This document shows positions 8,522 to 18,470 of a stretch of 64,000 nt of DNA, piece after piece. The stretch covers positions 1,897,501-1,961,500 of the forward strand of contig NZ_CP029479.1 of assembly GCF_003150835.1 (NCBI RefSeq). The letters run 5' to 3'. The notes beneath the pieces are model-generated. The model saw only the letters and a list, made by a program, of their open reading frames with translations. It did no database searches and was not told where the DNA came from. The position numbers were made by a program, and so were the translations under genes. The first letter of the stretch is position 1; every line of letters begins with the position of its first letter. This DNA is from Phenylobacterium parvum. Lineage in GTDB: Bacteria; Pseudomonadota; Alphaproteobacteria; Caulobacterales; Caulobacteraceae.

Positions 8522-10426
8522 TCATATGGTGTAGTCGGGCTCGCCCTCAAGCCAGGCGGTGATAGCCTCGGCCGCGTCCGGGGCCGACACCTGGGTGGTG
8601 TCGATCCGGATGTCGGGGGACTCCGGCGGCTCGTAGGGGCTGTCGATCCCGGTGAAGTTCTTGAGCTCCCCGGCCCGGGCCTTGGCGTACAGGCCCTTCA
8701 CGTCGCGCTGCTCGGCCACCTCCAGGGGCGTATCCACGAAGACCTCGACGAAATCCCCTTCCGGCATCAGGCCGCGGGCCAGGGCCCGCTCGGCCCGGAA
8801 GGGCGAGATGAAGGAGACCAGGACGATCAGGCCGGCGTCGGCCATCAGCCGGGCCACCTCGGCGACACGCCGGATATTCTCCACCCGGTCCTCGTCGGTA
8901 AAGCCCAGGTCCCGGTTGAGGCCATGCCGGACATTGTCCCCGTCCAGCAGGTAGGTGTGCCGGCCCATCGCATGAAGTTTCTTCTCCACCATGTTGGCGA
9001 TAGCGGATTTTCCGGAACCGGAAAGCCCCGTGAACCAGATGACGCGGCCGCGGTGCCCCTTCAGGGCGGCGCGCGCCGCCCGGTCGACGTCGAGGGCCTG
9101 CCAGTGGACGTTCTGGCTGCGCCGGAGGGCGAAGCGGATCATGCCCGCCCCCACCGTCCGGTTGGTGATCCGGTCGATCAGGATGAAGCCGCCGAGGTCG
9201 CGGCTCTCGGCGTAGGACTCGAAGGCCAGGGGCGCGTCCGTCGAGATGTTGCAGACGCCAATCTCGTTCAGATCCAGTCGCTTGGCCGCCAGATGTTCAA
9301 GCGTATTCACGTTCACCCGGTACTTGGGCTCGGTGATCGAGGCCGAGACGGTGCGCGCGCCCAGCTTCAGGAGGTAGGGGCGCCCCGGCAGCATGGGGGC
9401 CTCGTCCATCCAGACCAGGGTCGCCTCGAACTGGTCTGCGACGCTGACCGGCGCGTCCGCGCGGGCCAGGACGTCGCCCCGGCTGATGTCGATCTCGTCC
9501 TCGAGGGTCAGGGTGACCGACTGTCCCGCCTGGGCCTCCGGAGCCTCCGATGTTCCCGTGATGACCTGCCGGACCCGACTCTCCCGCCCGGACGGCGAGA
9601 CACGCACCGCATCGCCCGGACGAACCGTCCCGGCGGAGATCAGGCCCGAGAAGCCCCGGAAGTCGAGATTGGGGCGATTGACCCACTGGACCGGCATGCG
9701 GAAGGGCTGGCCGGACGCATCATCTCCCACCGGAGCCGTCTCAAGCCAGGACAGGAGGGTCGGTCCGTCGTACCAGGGAGCGCCGCCCCCGGCCTCGGCG
9801 ACATTGTCCCCCTTCAGGGCGGACATGGGGATGGCCTGGAAGGCGTCCAGCCCGATCTGGGCGGCGAAGGCCCGGTACTCGGCGACAATCCCGTCGAAAA
9901 CCTCCTGCGACCAACCCACCAGGTCCATCTTGTTCACGGCGACGACCACGTGCCGGATGCCCAGCAGCCGGACGAGGTAGGAGTGCCGTCGGGTCTGGGT
10001 CAGCACCCCTCTCCGGGCGTCGATGAGGATGACCGCCGCATCCGCCGTAGAGGCGCCCGTGACCATGTTGCGGGTGTACTGCTCATGCCCGGGCGTATCG
10101 GCGACGATGAACTTCCGCCGGTCCGTCGAGAAGAAACGATAGGCGACGTCGATGGTGATGCCCTGTTCCCGCTCGGCGGCGAGTCCGTCGACCAGCAGGG
10201 CGAAGTCGATTTCTCCGCCTTGGGTGCCGACGCGGCGGGAGTCCGCCTCCAGGGCCGCCAGCTGGTCCTCGAAGATCATCTTGGAATCGTAGAGCAACCG
10301 CCCGATCAGGGTGGACTTGCCGTCATCCACCGAGCCGCAGGTCAGGAACCGAAGGAGGCTCTTGGTCTCATGGGCCTTCAGGTAGGCCTCGATGTCGGTG
10401 GCGATGAGGTCGGACTGGTGGGCCAT
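8522..10426 (-). CDS. cysN: Bifunctional sulfate adenylyltransferase subunit 1 / adenylylsulfate kinase
   Basis: 634 residues. The N-terminal EF-Tu-like GTPase domain has [30 protein letters not shown] and VNKMDLV (about 30-165), with beta-barrel domains to about 435. The C-terminal APS kinase domain (CysC) starts near 440, with P-loop GLSGSGKS and the [17 protein letters not shown] motif. With CysD it makes APS using GTP hydrolysis, and the fused kinase makes PAPS. This CysNC (NodQ) fusion is common in alphaproteobacteria. Its ATG overlaps the cysD stop (TGATG), showing translational coupling. Confidence 0.95.
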   Translation of the reverse strand: MAHQSDLIATDIEAYLKAHETKSLLRFLTCGSVDDGKSTLIGRLLYDSKMIFEDQLAALEADSRRVGTQGGEIDFALLVDGLAAEREQGITIDVAYRFFSTDRRKFIVADTPGHEQYTRNMVTGASTADAAVILIDARRGVLTQTRRHSYLVRLLGIRHVVVAVNKMDLVGWSQEVFDGIVAEYRAFAAQIGLDAFQAIPMSALKGDNVAEAGGGAPWYDGPTLLSWLETAPVGDDASGQPFRMPVQWVNRPNLDFRGFSGLISAGTVRPGDAVRVSPSGRESRVRQVITGTSEAPEAQAGQSVTLTLEDEIDISRGDVLARADAPVSVADQFEATLVWMDEAPMLPGRPYLLKLGARTVSASITEPKYRVNVNTLEHLAAKRLDLNEIGVCNISTDAPLAFESYAESRDLGGFILIDRITNRTVGAGMIRFALRRSQNVHWQALDVDRAARAALKGHRGRVIWFTGLSGSGKSAIANMVEKKLHAMGRHTYLLDGDNVRHGLNRDLGFTDEDRVENIRRVAEVARLMADAGLIVLVSFISPFRAERALARGLMPEGDFVEVFVDTPLEVAEQRDVKGLYAKARAGELKNFTGIDSPYEPPESPDIRIDTTQVSAPDAAEAITAWLEGEPDYTI

Positions 10427-11346
10427 CAGAAGTAACCCTCCTGCTTCTTCTTCTCCATCGAGGCCGCCTGGTCGTGGTCGATCACCCTGCCCTGCCGCTC
10501 GCTGGTGGTGGTCAGGAGCATTTCCTGGATGATCTCCGGCAGGGTGGCCGCCGTACTCTCAACGGCGCCGGTCAGGGGGTAGCAGCCCAGGGTCCGGAAG
10601 CGCACGGACTTCTGCATGGGGACCTCGCCAGGCCGCAGGGGCATGCGGTCGTCATCCACCATGATCAGGGTCCCGTCGCGCTCCACCACCGGACGGACGT
10701 CCGAGAAGTAGAGGGGGACGATGGGGATGTTCTCCAGGTGGATGTATTGCCAGATGTCCAGCTCGGTCCAGTTGGAGATCGGGAAGACCCGGATAGACTC
10801 CCCGGGGTTCTTCCTCGTGTTGCAGAGCCGCCAGAGCTCGGGCCTCTGGTTCTTGGGGTCCCAGCGGTGCTGGGCGGACCGGAAGGAGAAGATCCGCTCC
10901 TTCGCCCGGCTCTTCTCCTCGTCGCGCCGGGCGCCGCCAAAGGCCGCGTCGAAACCATGCAGGTCCAGGGCCTGCTTGAGACCCTCGGTCTTCCAGATGT
11001 CGGTGTGGACCGCCGAGCCGTGATCGAAGGGATTGATCCCCTTCTCCAGCGCCTCGGGATTGCGATGGACGATCAGGTCGAAGCCCAGCTCGCGGGCCAT
11101 GCGCTCGCGCATTTCGTACATGGCCTGGAACTTCCAGGTCGTGTCGACGTGCAGCAGGGGAAAGGGCGGCTTGCCGGGCCAGAAGGCCTTGGCGGCCAGG
11201 TGCAGCATCACCGCGGAGTCCTTGCCCACCGAATACAACATGACCGGACGCTCAGCCTCGGCGACCACCTCCCTCAGGATGTGGATGGCCTCGGCCTCCA
11301 GCCTCTGCAGGTGAGTCAGGGTCGCCCTGTCCGTCGTTTCCGTCAT
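10426..11346 (-). CDS. cysD: Sulfate adenylyltransferase subunit 2
   Basis: 306 residues, the usual CysD length (about 300). The PP-loop ATP pyrophosphatase motif appears as [15 protein letters not shown] (about 40-54); further family blocks are HVDTTWKF and [15 protein letters not shown]. It adenylates sulfate in complex with CysN. The ATG at 11346 is preceded by a GAGGCGG ribosome site; an open extension further upstream lacks similarity. First gene of the cysDN operon. No recognised riboswitch or clear operator upstream. Confidence 0.95.
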   Translation of the reverse strand: MTETTDRATLTHLQRLEAEAIHILREVVAEAERPVMLYSVGKDSAVMLHLAAKAFWPGKPPFPLLHVDTTWKFQAMYEMRERMARELGFDLIVHRNPEALEKGINPFDHGSAVHTDIWKTEGLKQALDLHGFDAAFGGARRDEEKSRAKERIFSFRSAQHRWDPKNQRPELWRLCNTRKNPGESIRVFPISNWTELDIWQYIHLENIPIVPLYFSDVRPVVERDGTLIMVDDDRMPLRPGEVPMQKSVRFRTLGCYPLTGAVESTAATLPEIIQEMLLTTTSERQGRVIDHDQAASMEKKKQEGYF

Positions 11347-11542
11347 CCGACCGCCTCGCACGCCTGCGCCGCGAAGGCGCGCCTTCGCCATATAGGGCAT
11401 CCCCTGCCGCGATAACCCTTCCGCCCCGTGTCCCGGCGACCAATTCTTCTGGCGCCCCGGCAAGAAATCCTTCGCTTCCCGCCCCCCTTCCGCCCGGGCG
11501 GTGATCGGCCTATGCCTTCAAGAAAGCGGAGGAGATCAGACC

Positions 11543-12346
11543 ATGAGCGTCTCGGATTTCGAGAATTTTGTCGTTGTCGTCACCGGCGCCTCCACGGGGC
11601 TGGGCCGGGCCCTGGCGGTGGAGACCGCCCGGCGGGGCGCCTCGGACGTGGTGATCAACTATGCGCGTAGCGCCGAGGAAGCCGAGGTGACGGCCGGCCT
11701 CGTCCGCGCCGAGGGAGCCCGCGCCCTGCTGGTCCAGGGTGACGTCTCGAAGGACGAGGACTGCCGCACCATCGCCGCCGCGGCCGCGCCCCTGGGACGC
11801 ATTGACGCCCTGTTCAACAACGCCGGCGTGACCAAGTTCGCCCAGAACCACGCCGACCTCGACGCCGTGTCCGCCGAGGACTTCCTGCATCTCTACGGGG
11901 TCAACGTCGTCGGCGCCTTCCAGATGATCCGGGCCGCCCGCAGCCTGCTGGAGGCGGCGCCGCAGCCGGGCGCGGTGGTCAACACCTCCTCCATCGCCGG
12001 CGTGGCGGGCATCGGCTCTTCCGTGCCCTACGCGGCGTCGAAGGGGGCGATGAACACCCTGACCCTTTCCCTGGCCCGCGCCCTGGCCCCCAGGATCCGG
12101 GTGAACGCCGTATGCCCGGGCTTCATCGACACCCCCTGGTTCGGGAAGGGCATGTCCGAGGAACGCGTCGCGCGGCTTCGGGAAGGCTCCGCGGCTTCAA
12201 CCCCGCTCAAGGTGGCCTCGACGGCCGAGGACGTGGCGGCGGCGGCGGCCTTCCTGGCCTCCCGCCAGTCGCGGCATGTCACTGGCGAGACCCTTTTGGT
12301 GGACGCCGGATCCCACCTGGGATTCGCCCCGCTCGGGATGCGGTGA
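11543..12346 (+). CDS. Short-chain dehydrogenase/reductase (SDR)
   Basis: 267 residues, classical SDR. NAD(P)-binding TGxxxGxG appears as VTGASTGLGRA, then NNAG near 93-96 and the Ser-Tyr-Lys triad in NTSSIAG and YAASKGA. The start at 11543 has GGAGGAG eight bases upstream; an in-frame start 42 nt earlier would place that site inside the gene. Substrate unknown. Likely transcribed alone: divergent from cysD and followed by a 220-nt gap with a strong inverted repeat. Confidence 0.9.
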   Translation: MSVSDFENFVVVVTGASTGLGRALAVETARRGASDVVINYARSAEEAEVTAGLVRAEGARALLVQGDVSKDEDCRTIAAAAAPLGRIDALFNNAGVTKFAQNHADLDAVSAEDFLHLYGVNVVGAFQMIRAARSLLEAAPQPGAVVNTSSIAGVAGIGSSVPYAASKGAMNTLTLSLARALAPRIRVNAVCPGFIDTPWFGKGMSEERVARLREGSAASTPLKVASTAEDVAAAAAFLASRQSRHVTGETLLVDAGSHLGFAPLGMR

Positions 12347-12385
12347 GCCCGGTTCATGCCCCGTTAATCCGGATCAGGGCTTGGT

Positions 12386-12445
12386 GAGGCCCTGAGCTTC
12401 GGCCGGGACGCCTGAAAAACAGGCGCCCAAAGCCATCAGGGCCTC
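12386..12445 (+). other. Nested inverted repeat in the gap before the porin gene
   Basis: An outer perfect 10-bp inverted repeat (GAGGCCCTGA at 12386-12395, TCAGGGCCTC at 12436-12445) encloses a second hairpin at 12405-12428 (GGGACGCCTG, loop AAAAA, CAGGCGCCC, one bulged A). There is no T-run after it on the plus strand, so it is not a canonical terminator. It may be a folded leader or small RNA upstream of the porin gene at 12567. Confidence 0.5.
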
Positions 12446-12566
12446 AAAAAGCGTCAAGTCCGGCTGCACAGGGTCGGCGGATGCCCGGTCTTGTGGCAAG
12501 GCGTCGGTTCGGGGGGGAAGGTCCGGGTCACAGGGTCAGGCCTGATAATCAAGGGGATTGCACAGT

Positions 12567-13262
12567 ATGAACTCGATCAAGCTCGCGGCCTTCGCCGCCA
12601 CCGCCGCCCTCGCTCTTGGCACAGCGGCGCAGGCTCAGGACAAGCCTGAGTTTTCCTTCAATGTGGGCGTGGCTTCTGACTACGTCTTCCGCGGCTTTAG
12701 CCAGACGGACAGCAAGCCCCAGGTCTATGGCGGCGCGGACGTCGGCATCGGCATCTTCTACGCGGGGACTTGGCTGTCCAACGTCGACTTCGGCGACTCC
12801 ACGGATATGGAGTATGACCTCTACGCTGGCTTCAAGCCGACCCTCGGTCCCGTTTCGCTGGATGTCGGCATTGTGCGCTACGGTTACACCAACCAGTCCG
12901 ATGGCGCGGACCTTGATTTCTGGGAAGGCAAGGTCGCCGGGTCGGTTCCCGCCGGCAAGGGCACGATCGGCGCGGCGGTCTACTACACTCCCGAGAACTT
13001 CAACCAGACCGGCAAGGCGACCTATGTCGAACTCAATGGCTCCATGCCCGTGACCGACAAGCTGTCGGTCTCCGGCGCGGTCGGCCACCAGTCGCTTGAG
13101 GGGCCCCTCGACTACGAAACCTGGAACCTCGGCGTCGGCTACGCCATCAACGACGTCTTCGGCGTCGACCTGCGCTACTGGGACACCAACGTCGAGAAGT
13201 CGGATGACCCCTTCAAGGTGTCTTCGGGCCGCGTGGTGGTGGGCCTGAAGGCCGCCTTCTGA
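12567..13262 (+). CDS. TorF family putative porin
   Basis: 231 residues with a signal peptide (MNSIKLAAFAATAALALG, cleavage probably after AQA near residue 24). The mature start FSFNVGVASDYVFRGFSQT is the hallmark of the TorF/Gcw_chp family: an outer-membrane beta-barrel with alternating hydrophobic strands, ending in the aromatic residue Phe expected for outer-membrane insertion. The transported substrate is unknown. The gene ends just before a strong terminator, so it is a single transcription unit with a leader of up to about 200 nt. Confidence 0.87.
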   Translation: MNSIKLAAFAATAALALGTAAQAQDKPEFSFNVGVASDYVFRGFSQTDSKPQVYGGADVGIGIFYAGTWLSNVDFGDSTDMEYDLYAGFKPTLGPVSLDVGIVRYGYTNQSDGADLDFWEGKVAGSVPAGKGTIGAAVYYTPENFNQTGKATYVELNGSMPVTDKLSVSGAVGHQSLEGPLDYETWNLGVGYAINDVFGVDLRYWDTNVEKSDDPFKVSSGRVVVGLKAAF

Positions 13263-13292
13263 CCTCGGCGACTTCGCCACAACCCACAGGGA

Positions 13293-13329
13293 AAGCCGTC
13301 GACCTTCGGGTCGGCGGCTTTTCTTTTTT
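13293..13329 (+). terminator. Rho-independent terminator after the porin gene
   Basis: A 12-bp stem (AAGCCGTCGACC paired with GGTCGGCGGCTT, one G-T wobble) closes a TTCG tetraloop and is followed by TTCTTTTTT. This is a textbook intrinsic terminator 30 nt after the porin stop codon. Confidence 0.92.
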
Positions 13330-13487
13330 GGTAAATCGGCGTCTATGCGGAAAGCCGTTAACTTTGCTGTGCGATCCTCGTCACGACTCGGAGACGGAAG
13401 TCTTCGGGGAGAGCGTTCAAGGAGCGAAGCGACCTTCGCCACCGCGGCCCCCGGGGGGTGCGGACGTCGCAAGTAAGGAGCTGTTGC

Positions 13488-15422
13488 GTGGAGCAGATGG
13501 CCAACCGGGCCCGCAGTCTTCTGGCCGATACCGCGATTGCGACGGCCGCCCTGTTCGGGGCCTTCCTGCTGACGGCGGGTCGGACCGCGCCCTTTGAAGC
13601 CGGCGTGATTGGCGGGATTCTCCTCCAGTCCCTCACCTACGGCGCCGTTGCGGCGGCCTACAGCTGGCTCTTCCGCCGCGAGCTCTCGCCATGGCGGTAC
13701 GTTTCCACCCCCGACGCCCTGGTCCTGGCGCGGATCTCCCTCCTGACGGCCGCGAGCTTCCTGCTCCTGCATTTCGCCGCGGACCGGGCCAGCGATCTCA
13801 GCCGGGCCATGCTGGCCCTGGCCCCCATCTTTCAGATGGTCGGCGCCATCAGCGCCCGTATGCTCCGCAGGGCCGCGCATGAGCGCGCGCTCGACAGCTT
13901 CGCCCCCCTCAAGTCCCTCAGCGACCGGGCGCCCCAGGCCCCCGAGCTCCTCCTGATCGGCCCCACCACCGCCGCGGAGACCTACCTTCGGGAAGCCAGC
14001 CGCCGGCGCGACAACACCTGGACGCCCGTGGGCATCATCGCCCCCGACGCCGGGGAAGTGGGCCAGCAGGTCCGCGGCGTCTGCATCATCGAGTCCATCG
14101 AGCGCCTGGATGCAGCCCTCGCCGACCTGCGCCGCTGGAACCAGTACCCCCGCGCCATCCTCTTCCTGGACGAACCCGGCCGGCTTCGGGGCCTCACGGC
14201 CGCCCAGCTGGGCCGGCTGAAGAACGACGGGATCCGCCTGCTTCGCCTGCCTTCCATCGTCGATCTCTCGCATGAAGATGGCGTCGCCCTCCTTCCCATG
14301 CGGGACATCAGCGTCGAGGAGCTCCTGCCCCGCGACCCGATCGAGCTGGACCGCGTGGCGCTCCGCGCCCTGGTCTCGGGGCGCCGCGTCCTGATCACCG
14401 GCGCCGGCGGCTCGATCGGCGCCGAGCTGAGCCGCCAGGTGGCGGGCCTCGACGCCGGCCACATCACCCTGCTGGACTTCTCGGAGACCGCACTCTTCGA
14501 GATCGACCGCGAGCTGGGCGAGACCTTCCCGGTCCTGTCGCGCACGGCGGCCCTCGTGGACGTCCGCAACGCCGACCGGGTGACCGAGTGCCTGCTTGGC
14601 GAGCGCCCGGCCCTTGTCTTCCATGCAGCCGCCCTGAAGCATGTCTCCATGGTCGAGCGGCATCCCGTCGAGGGGGTCCTGACCAACGTCCTCGGCACGT
14701 GGAACGTGGCCGAGGCGGCCCGGATCGCCGGCGCCGCCCAGATGGTGCTGATCTCCACGGACAAGGCGGTGGATCCCTCCAACGTCATGGGCGCCACCAA
14801 GCGCCTGGCCGAGGCGGTGATCCAGGGCCAGCAGGAAGGCTCGGAGACCCGCTTCTCCGCCGTCCGCTTCGGAAACGTGCTGGGTTCCGCCGGCTCCGTC
14901 GTGCCGATCTTCCGGTCGCAGATAGACCGTGGCGGTCCGGTGACGGTGACCCACCCGGAGATGGCCCGCTACTTCATGACCATCCCTGAGGCCACCCAGC
15001 TGGTGCTCCACGCTACGGCCACCTGCGCCGATGACCTCAACCCCGACCGCGCCCGCCTCTTCCTCCTGGAGATGGGCGAGCCGGTGAAGATCATGGACCT
15101 GGCCCGCCAGATGATCGCCCTGTCCGGCCGGACCCCCGGCAAGGACATCGAGATCGAGATCACCGGCCTGCGTCCCGGCGAGAAGCTCACCGAGGAACTC
15201 CTCGACGAGATGGAGCGCTCCATCCCCTGCGCCCCCAAGGTCATGGAGGTCGTTTCGCCGACCGCCATGGGGGTCGCCCCGGCGCACCTGAGGCGCCTCG
15301 AGGCCATCGCCGCCCGTGGCGACAGCGACGAGATCCGGCGCGCCCTGTTCGATCTTGTGGCCCAGATCCGCGGCGAAAAGCCCGCCGGAATTCCGGCCCT
15401 GCGGGTGGTGTCGAACCGTTGA
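13488..15422 (+). CDS. Membrane-bound nucleotide-sugar dehydratase/epimerase (CapD/FlaA1/WbpM type)
   Basis: 644 residues. Four hydrophobic segments lie in the first about 130 residues, then a CoA-binding-like linker domain, then an extended SDR domain with ITGAGGSIGAELSRQ (about 301-315) and STDKAVDPSNVMGATKR, the active-site segment where Met replaces the Tyr of ordinary SDRs, as in UDP-GlcNAc 4,6-dehydratases. It likely makes a 4-keto-6-deoxy sugar nucleotide for surface polysaccharide. The GTG at 13488 is chosen because AAGGAG lies 7 nt upstream; a start at 13497 is possible. Confidence 0.88.
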   Translation: MEQMANRARSLLADTAIATAALFGAFLLTAGRTAPFEAGVIGGILLQSLTYGAVAAAYSWLFRRELSPWRYVSTPDALVLARISLLTAASFLLLHFAADRASDLSRAMLALAPIFQMVGAISARMLRRAAHERALDSFAPLKSLSDRAPQAPELLLIGPTTAAETYLREASRRRDNTWTPVGIIAPDAGEVGQQVRGVCIIESIERLDAALADLRRWNQYPRAILFLDEPGRLRGLTAAQLGRLKNDGIRLLRLPSIVDLSHEDGVALLPMRDISVEELLPRDPIELDRVALRALVSGRRVLITGAGGSIGAELSRQVAGLDAGHITLLDFSETALFEIDRELGETFPVLSRTAALVDVRNADRVTECLLGERPALVFHAAALKHVSMVERHPVEGVLTNVLGTWNVAEAARIAGAAQMVLISTDKAVDPSNVMGATKRLAEAVIQGQQEGSETRFSAVRFGNVLGSAGSVVPIFRSQIDRGGPVTVTHPEMARYFMTIPEATQLVLHATATCADDLNPDRARLFLLEMGEPVKIMDLARQMIALSGRTPGKDIEIEITGLRPGEKLTEELLDEMERSIPCAPKVMEVVSPTAMGVAPAHLRRLEAIAARGDSDEIRRALFDLVAQIRGEKPAGIPALRVVSNR

Positions 15423-15456
15423 TCCGGCGAGGTCGGCTGGGGTCCGGGGACGCTTC

Positions 15457-16473
15457 ATGATCCTCGTCACCGGATCCGCCGGCTTCATCGGCTTCCATGT
15501 CGTCCAGGCCCTGATCGCCCGGGGCGAGCGCGTCGTCGGGGTGGACAACATCACCCCCTACTACGACCCCACCCTGAAGCTGGCCCGCCTGGCGCGGCTG
15601 GAAGCCCTCCCAGGCTACCAGCACCATCGCATCGACCTCGCCGACCGGGACGCAGCCGCCGGACTGTTCCGCGAGGTCCAGCCCCGGGGCGTCGTCCACC
15701 TCGCCGCCCAGCCTGGCGTCCGGTACTCGCTGGAGCATCCCGAAGCCTACGTGGACTCAAACCTCGTGGGTTTCCTGAGCGTCCTGGAAGGCTGTCGGGC
15801 GACTCAGCCGGCCCACCTCGTCTTCGCCTCGACGAGTTCCGCCTACGGGGCCAACGCCGCCCTGCCCTTTTCGCCGCACCAGCCGGCGAACCATCCCCTG
15901 ACCCTCTATGCGGCGACCAAGCTGGCCAACGAGTCCATGGCCCATGCCTACGCCCACCTCTTCGGGTTTCCCTGCACGGGGCTGAGGTTCTTCACCGTCT
16001 ATGGCCCCTGGACCCGCCCGGACATGGCCCTCTACCGGTTCGCCGACGCCATCGTCGCCGGCCGGCCCATCGAGGTCTACGGCCAGGGCCGGATGCAGCG
16101 GGACTTCACCTATGTCGACGACATCGTCAGCGGCGTGATCGCCGCCCTCGACCGGCCTGCTTCGCCCGATCCGGACTGGCGCTCCGAGGCGCCCGATCCC
16201 GCCTCCAGCGGGGTGGCGCCCTGGCGCATACTGAACATCGGCGCCGGGACCCGGGTCGAGCTCATGACCTACATCGAGGTTCTCTCAGAGGCCTTGGGGC
16301 GCCCGGCCCGGCTGAACCTCATGCCCATGCAGCCCGGCGACATCGCCCGCACCGAGGCGGACATCTCGGACACCCGGCGCCTGCTGGGCTACACCCCCAC
16401 CACGTCGGTCGAGGTCGGCGTGCGCCGGTTCGCCGACTGGTACTGCGAATACCATGGGGTGTCCCGGGCCTGA
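15457..16473 (+). CDS. NAD-dependent epimerase, UDP-glucuronate 4-epimerase type
   Basis: 338 residues, extended SDR. The N-terminus has VTGSAGFIGFHVVQAL, and the Tyr-x3-Lys pair is in LYAATKLANE. The segment TVYGPWTRPDMALYRF is typical of UDP-glucuronate 4-epimerases (LspL/Gla/CapI), which supply UDP-galacturonate for polysaccharides. It follows the CapD-type gene by 34 nt on the same strand, so the two probably form an operon. Substrate call rests on motif recognition only. Confidence 0.85.
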   Translation: MILVTGSAGFIGFHVVQALIARGERVVGVDNITPYYDPTLKLARLARLEALPGYQHHRIDLADRDAAAGLFREVQPRGVVHLAAQPGVRYSLEHPEAYVDSNLVGFLSVLEGCRATQPAHLVFASTSSAYGANAALPFSPHQPANHPLTLYAATKLANESMAHAYAHLFGFPCTGLRFFTVYGPWTRPDMALYRFADAIVAGRPIEVYGQGRMQRDFTYVDDIVSGVIAALDRPASPDPDWRSEAPDPASSGVAPWRILNIGAGTRVELMTYIEVLSEALGRPARLNLMPMQPGDIARTEADISDTRRLLGYTPTTSVEVGVRRFADWYCEYHGVSRA

Positions 16474-16495
16474 GCCCGGGGCCGGTCCGGAAGGC

Positions 16496-18340
16496 CTATT
16501 CGGCCACCACGACGGCTGGGCGGGCCACGGCCTTCAGCCGCCCTTCCAGCGCCTTGTGCTGGTTCCACAGCTCCTGCGGAAGCCGCTCGCCAAAGGCCTC
16601 GTAGGCCGGCGGGATCAACGCCGCTTCCTCGGCCCACACCGCCGGGTCGACGGTGAGCAGCAGGTCCAGGTCGGCGGCGCTGAGGCTCAGGCCCGAAAGG
16701 TCCAGGGACTCCGGCGTCGGCACCTGGCCGATGGGCGTCTCCAGCGCCGGAGCCCGGCCGGCGAGGCGCTCGAAGATCCACTTCAGGACCCGGGAATTGT
16801 CGCCGAACCCCGGCCAGACATAGCGCCCGGTGGAATCCTTGCGGAACCAGTTCACGAAATAGATGCGCGGCAGCTTGGCGGCGTCGGTCTTCTCGCCCAC
16901 CGAGAGCCAGTGCCGGAAATAATCGCCCATGTTGTAGCCGCAGAAGGGCAGCATGGCGAAGGGATCACGGCGAAGCTCGCCGATGCGGTTCTCGGCGGCG
17001 GCCGTCCCCTCGGAGGCCACGTTCGAGGCCAGGAAGACTCCGTGGGCCCAGTCGAAGGCCTCGGTGACCAGGGGCACGGCGCTGGCGCGGCGACCGCCGA
17101 ACAGGATGGCCGAGATCGGCACGCCCTTGGGATCTTCCCATTCGGGGGCGATCACCGGGCACTGGCTGGCCGGGACGGTGAAGCGGGCGTTCGGATGGGC
17201 GGCGGGTTCGCCGGAGCCCGGCGTCCAGGGACGGCCCTTCCAGTCGGTCAGGTTGGCCGGCGGGGTCTTGGTCAGGCCCTCCCACCAGACGTCCCCGTCC
17301 TCGGTCAGGGCGACATTGGTGAAGACGCAGTTGGCATGCAGCGAGGCCACGGCGTTGCGGTTGGTCTCGTTGCCGGTGCCAGGGGCCACGCCGAAGAAGC
17401 CGGCCTCGGGATTGATGGCGTAAAGCCGGCCGTCGTCGCCGAAGCGCATCCAGCAGATATCGTCGCCGACGGTCTCGGCCTTCCAGCCCGCCAGGGTGGG
17501 CTGCAGCATGGCCATGTTGGTCTTGCCGCAGGCGCTGGGGAAGGCGGCGGCGATATAGCGGACCTCGTTCTGGGGCGAGGTGAGCTTGAGGATCAGCATG
17601 TGCTCGGCCAGCCAGCCCTCATCCCGGGCCATGACCGAGGCGATGCGCAGGGCGAAGCACTTCTTGCCCAGCAGGGCGTTGCCGCCATAACCCGAGCCGT
17701 AGGACCAGATCTCCCGGGTCTCGGGATAGTGGACGATGTACTTCTCGGGATTGCAGGGCCAGGACACGTCCGCCTGGCCGGCGGCGAGCGGGGCCCCGAG
17801 GGTGTGCACGGCGGGGACGAAGAAGCCATCGTCGCCCAGCTGGTCCAGGGCCGCCTTGCCCATGCGCGTCATGACCCGCATGGAAATGGCCACATAGGCG
17901 CTGTCGGTGATCTCGACTCCCAGCTGGCTGATCTTCGAGCCGATGGGGCCCATGCTGAAGGGGCAAACGTACATGGTCCGGCCGGCCATGCAGCCGTCGA
18001 ACAGGCCATTCAGGCGGGCGCGCATCGCGACGGGATCAGACCAGTTGTTGGTCGGCCCCGCATCGACCTGCTTCTCGGAGCAGATGAAGGTGCGGCTCTC
18101 GACCCGGGCCACGTCGCCCGGATCCGAGGCGGCGTAGAAGGAGTTCGGCCGCTTGGCCGGGTTCAGGCGCTTCAGCGTCCCGCGGCCTTCCAGCTCGCGG
18201 GTCAGCGCATCCCACTCCGCATCCGATCCATCGCACCAGTGGACCCGGTCGGGCCGCGTCAGGGCCGCGATCTGCTCCACCCAGGCGATGAGCCTGGCGT
18301 GGCGGGTGGGTGCGGGGTGAATGCCGGGGATCGAGGTCAT
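16496..18340 (-). CDS. pckG: Phosphoenolpyruvate carboxykinase (GTP)
   Basis: 614 residues, the normal length of the GTP-dependent enzyme, which interconverts oxaloacetate and PEP in gluconeogenesis. The PEPCK-specific P-loop is in [17 protein letters not shown] (about 270-286), and the GTP-class blocks [12 protein letters not shown] and NWFRKD are present. The gene sits between the polysaccharide genes and the ManC fusion and is convergent with the epimerase. The 130 nt before its start (18341-18470) hold no recognised operator. Confidence 0.95.
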   Translation of the reverse strand: MTSIPGIHPAPTRHARLIAWVEQIAALTRPDRVHWCDGSDAEWDALTRELEGRGTLKRLNPAKRPNSFYAASDPGDVARVESRTFICSEKQVDAGPTNNWSDPVAMRARLNGLFDGCMAGRTMYVCPFSMGPIGSKISQLGVEITDSAYVAISMRVMTRMGKAALDQLGDDGFFVPAVHTLGAPLAAGQADVSWPCNPEKYIVHYPETREIWSYGSGYGGNALLGKKCFALRIASVMARDEGWLAEHMLILKLTSPQNEVRYIAAAFPSACGKTNMAMLQPTLAGWKAETVGDDICWMRFGDDGRLYAINPEAGFFGVAPGTGNETNRNAVASLHANCVFTNVALTEDGDVWWEGLTKTPPANLTDWKGRPWTPGSGEPAAHPNARFTVPASQCPVIAPEWEDPKGVPISAILFGGRRASAVPLVTEAFDWAHGVFLASNVASEGTAAAENRIGELRRDPFAMLPFCGYNMGDYFRHWLSVGEKTDAAKLPRIYFVNWFRKDSTGRYVWPGFGDNSRVLKWIFERLAGRAPALETPIGQVPTPESLDLSGLSLSAADLDLLLTVDPAVWAEEAALIPPAYEAFGERLPQELWNQHKALEGRLKAVARPAVVVAE

Positions 18341-18470
18341 GAATTCAACATCTCCGAGCCGTGGAGGCGCTTTGGGGAGTCGTTAAGGGATCGGCGGACT
18401 CGCGCCCTCGTAATGAAGAGGATGCCAAAAGGCGAGCGCATGTGCAGGTCAGTCGTCCAAAAAACGTCAC

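Noticed and set aside
12549..15554. A 1001-codon minus-strand open frame opposite the porin and CapD-type genes
   Set aside because: It is antisense to two well-supported genes, has the low-complexity composition of GC-rich shadow frames, and runs across a clear terminator.
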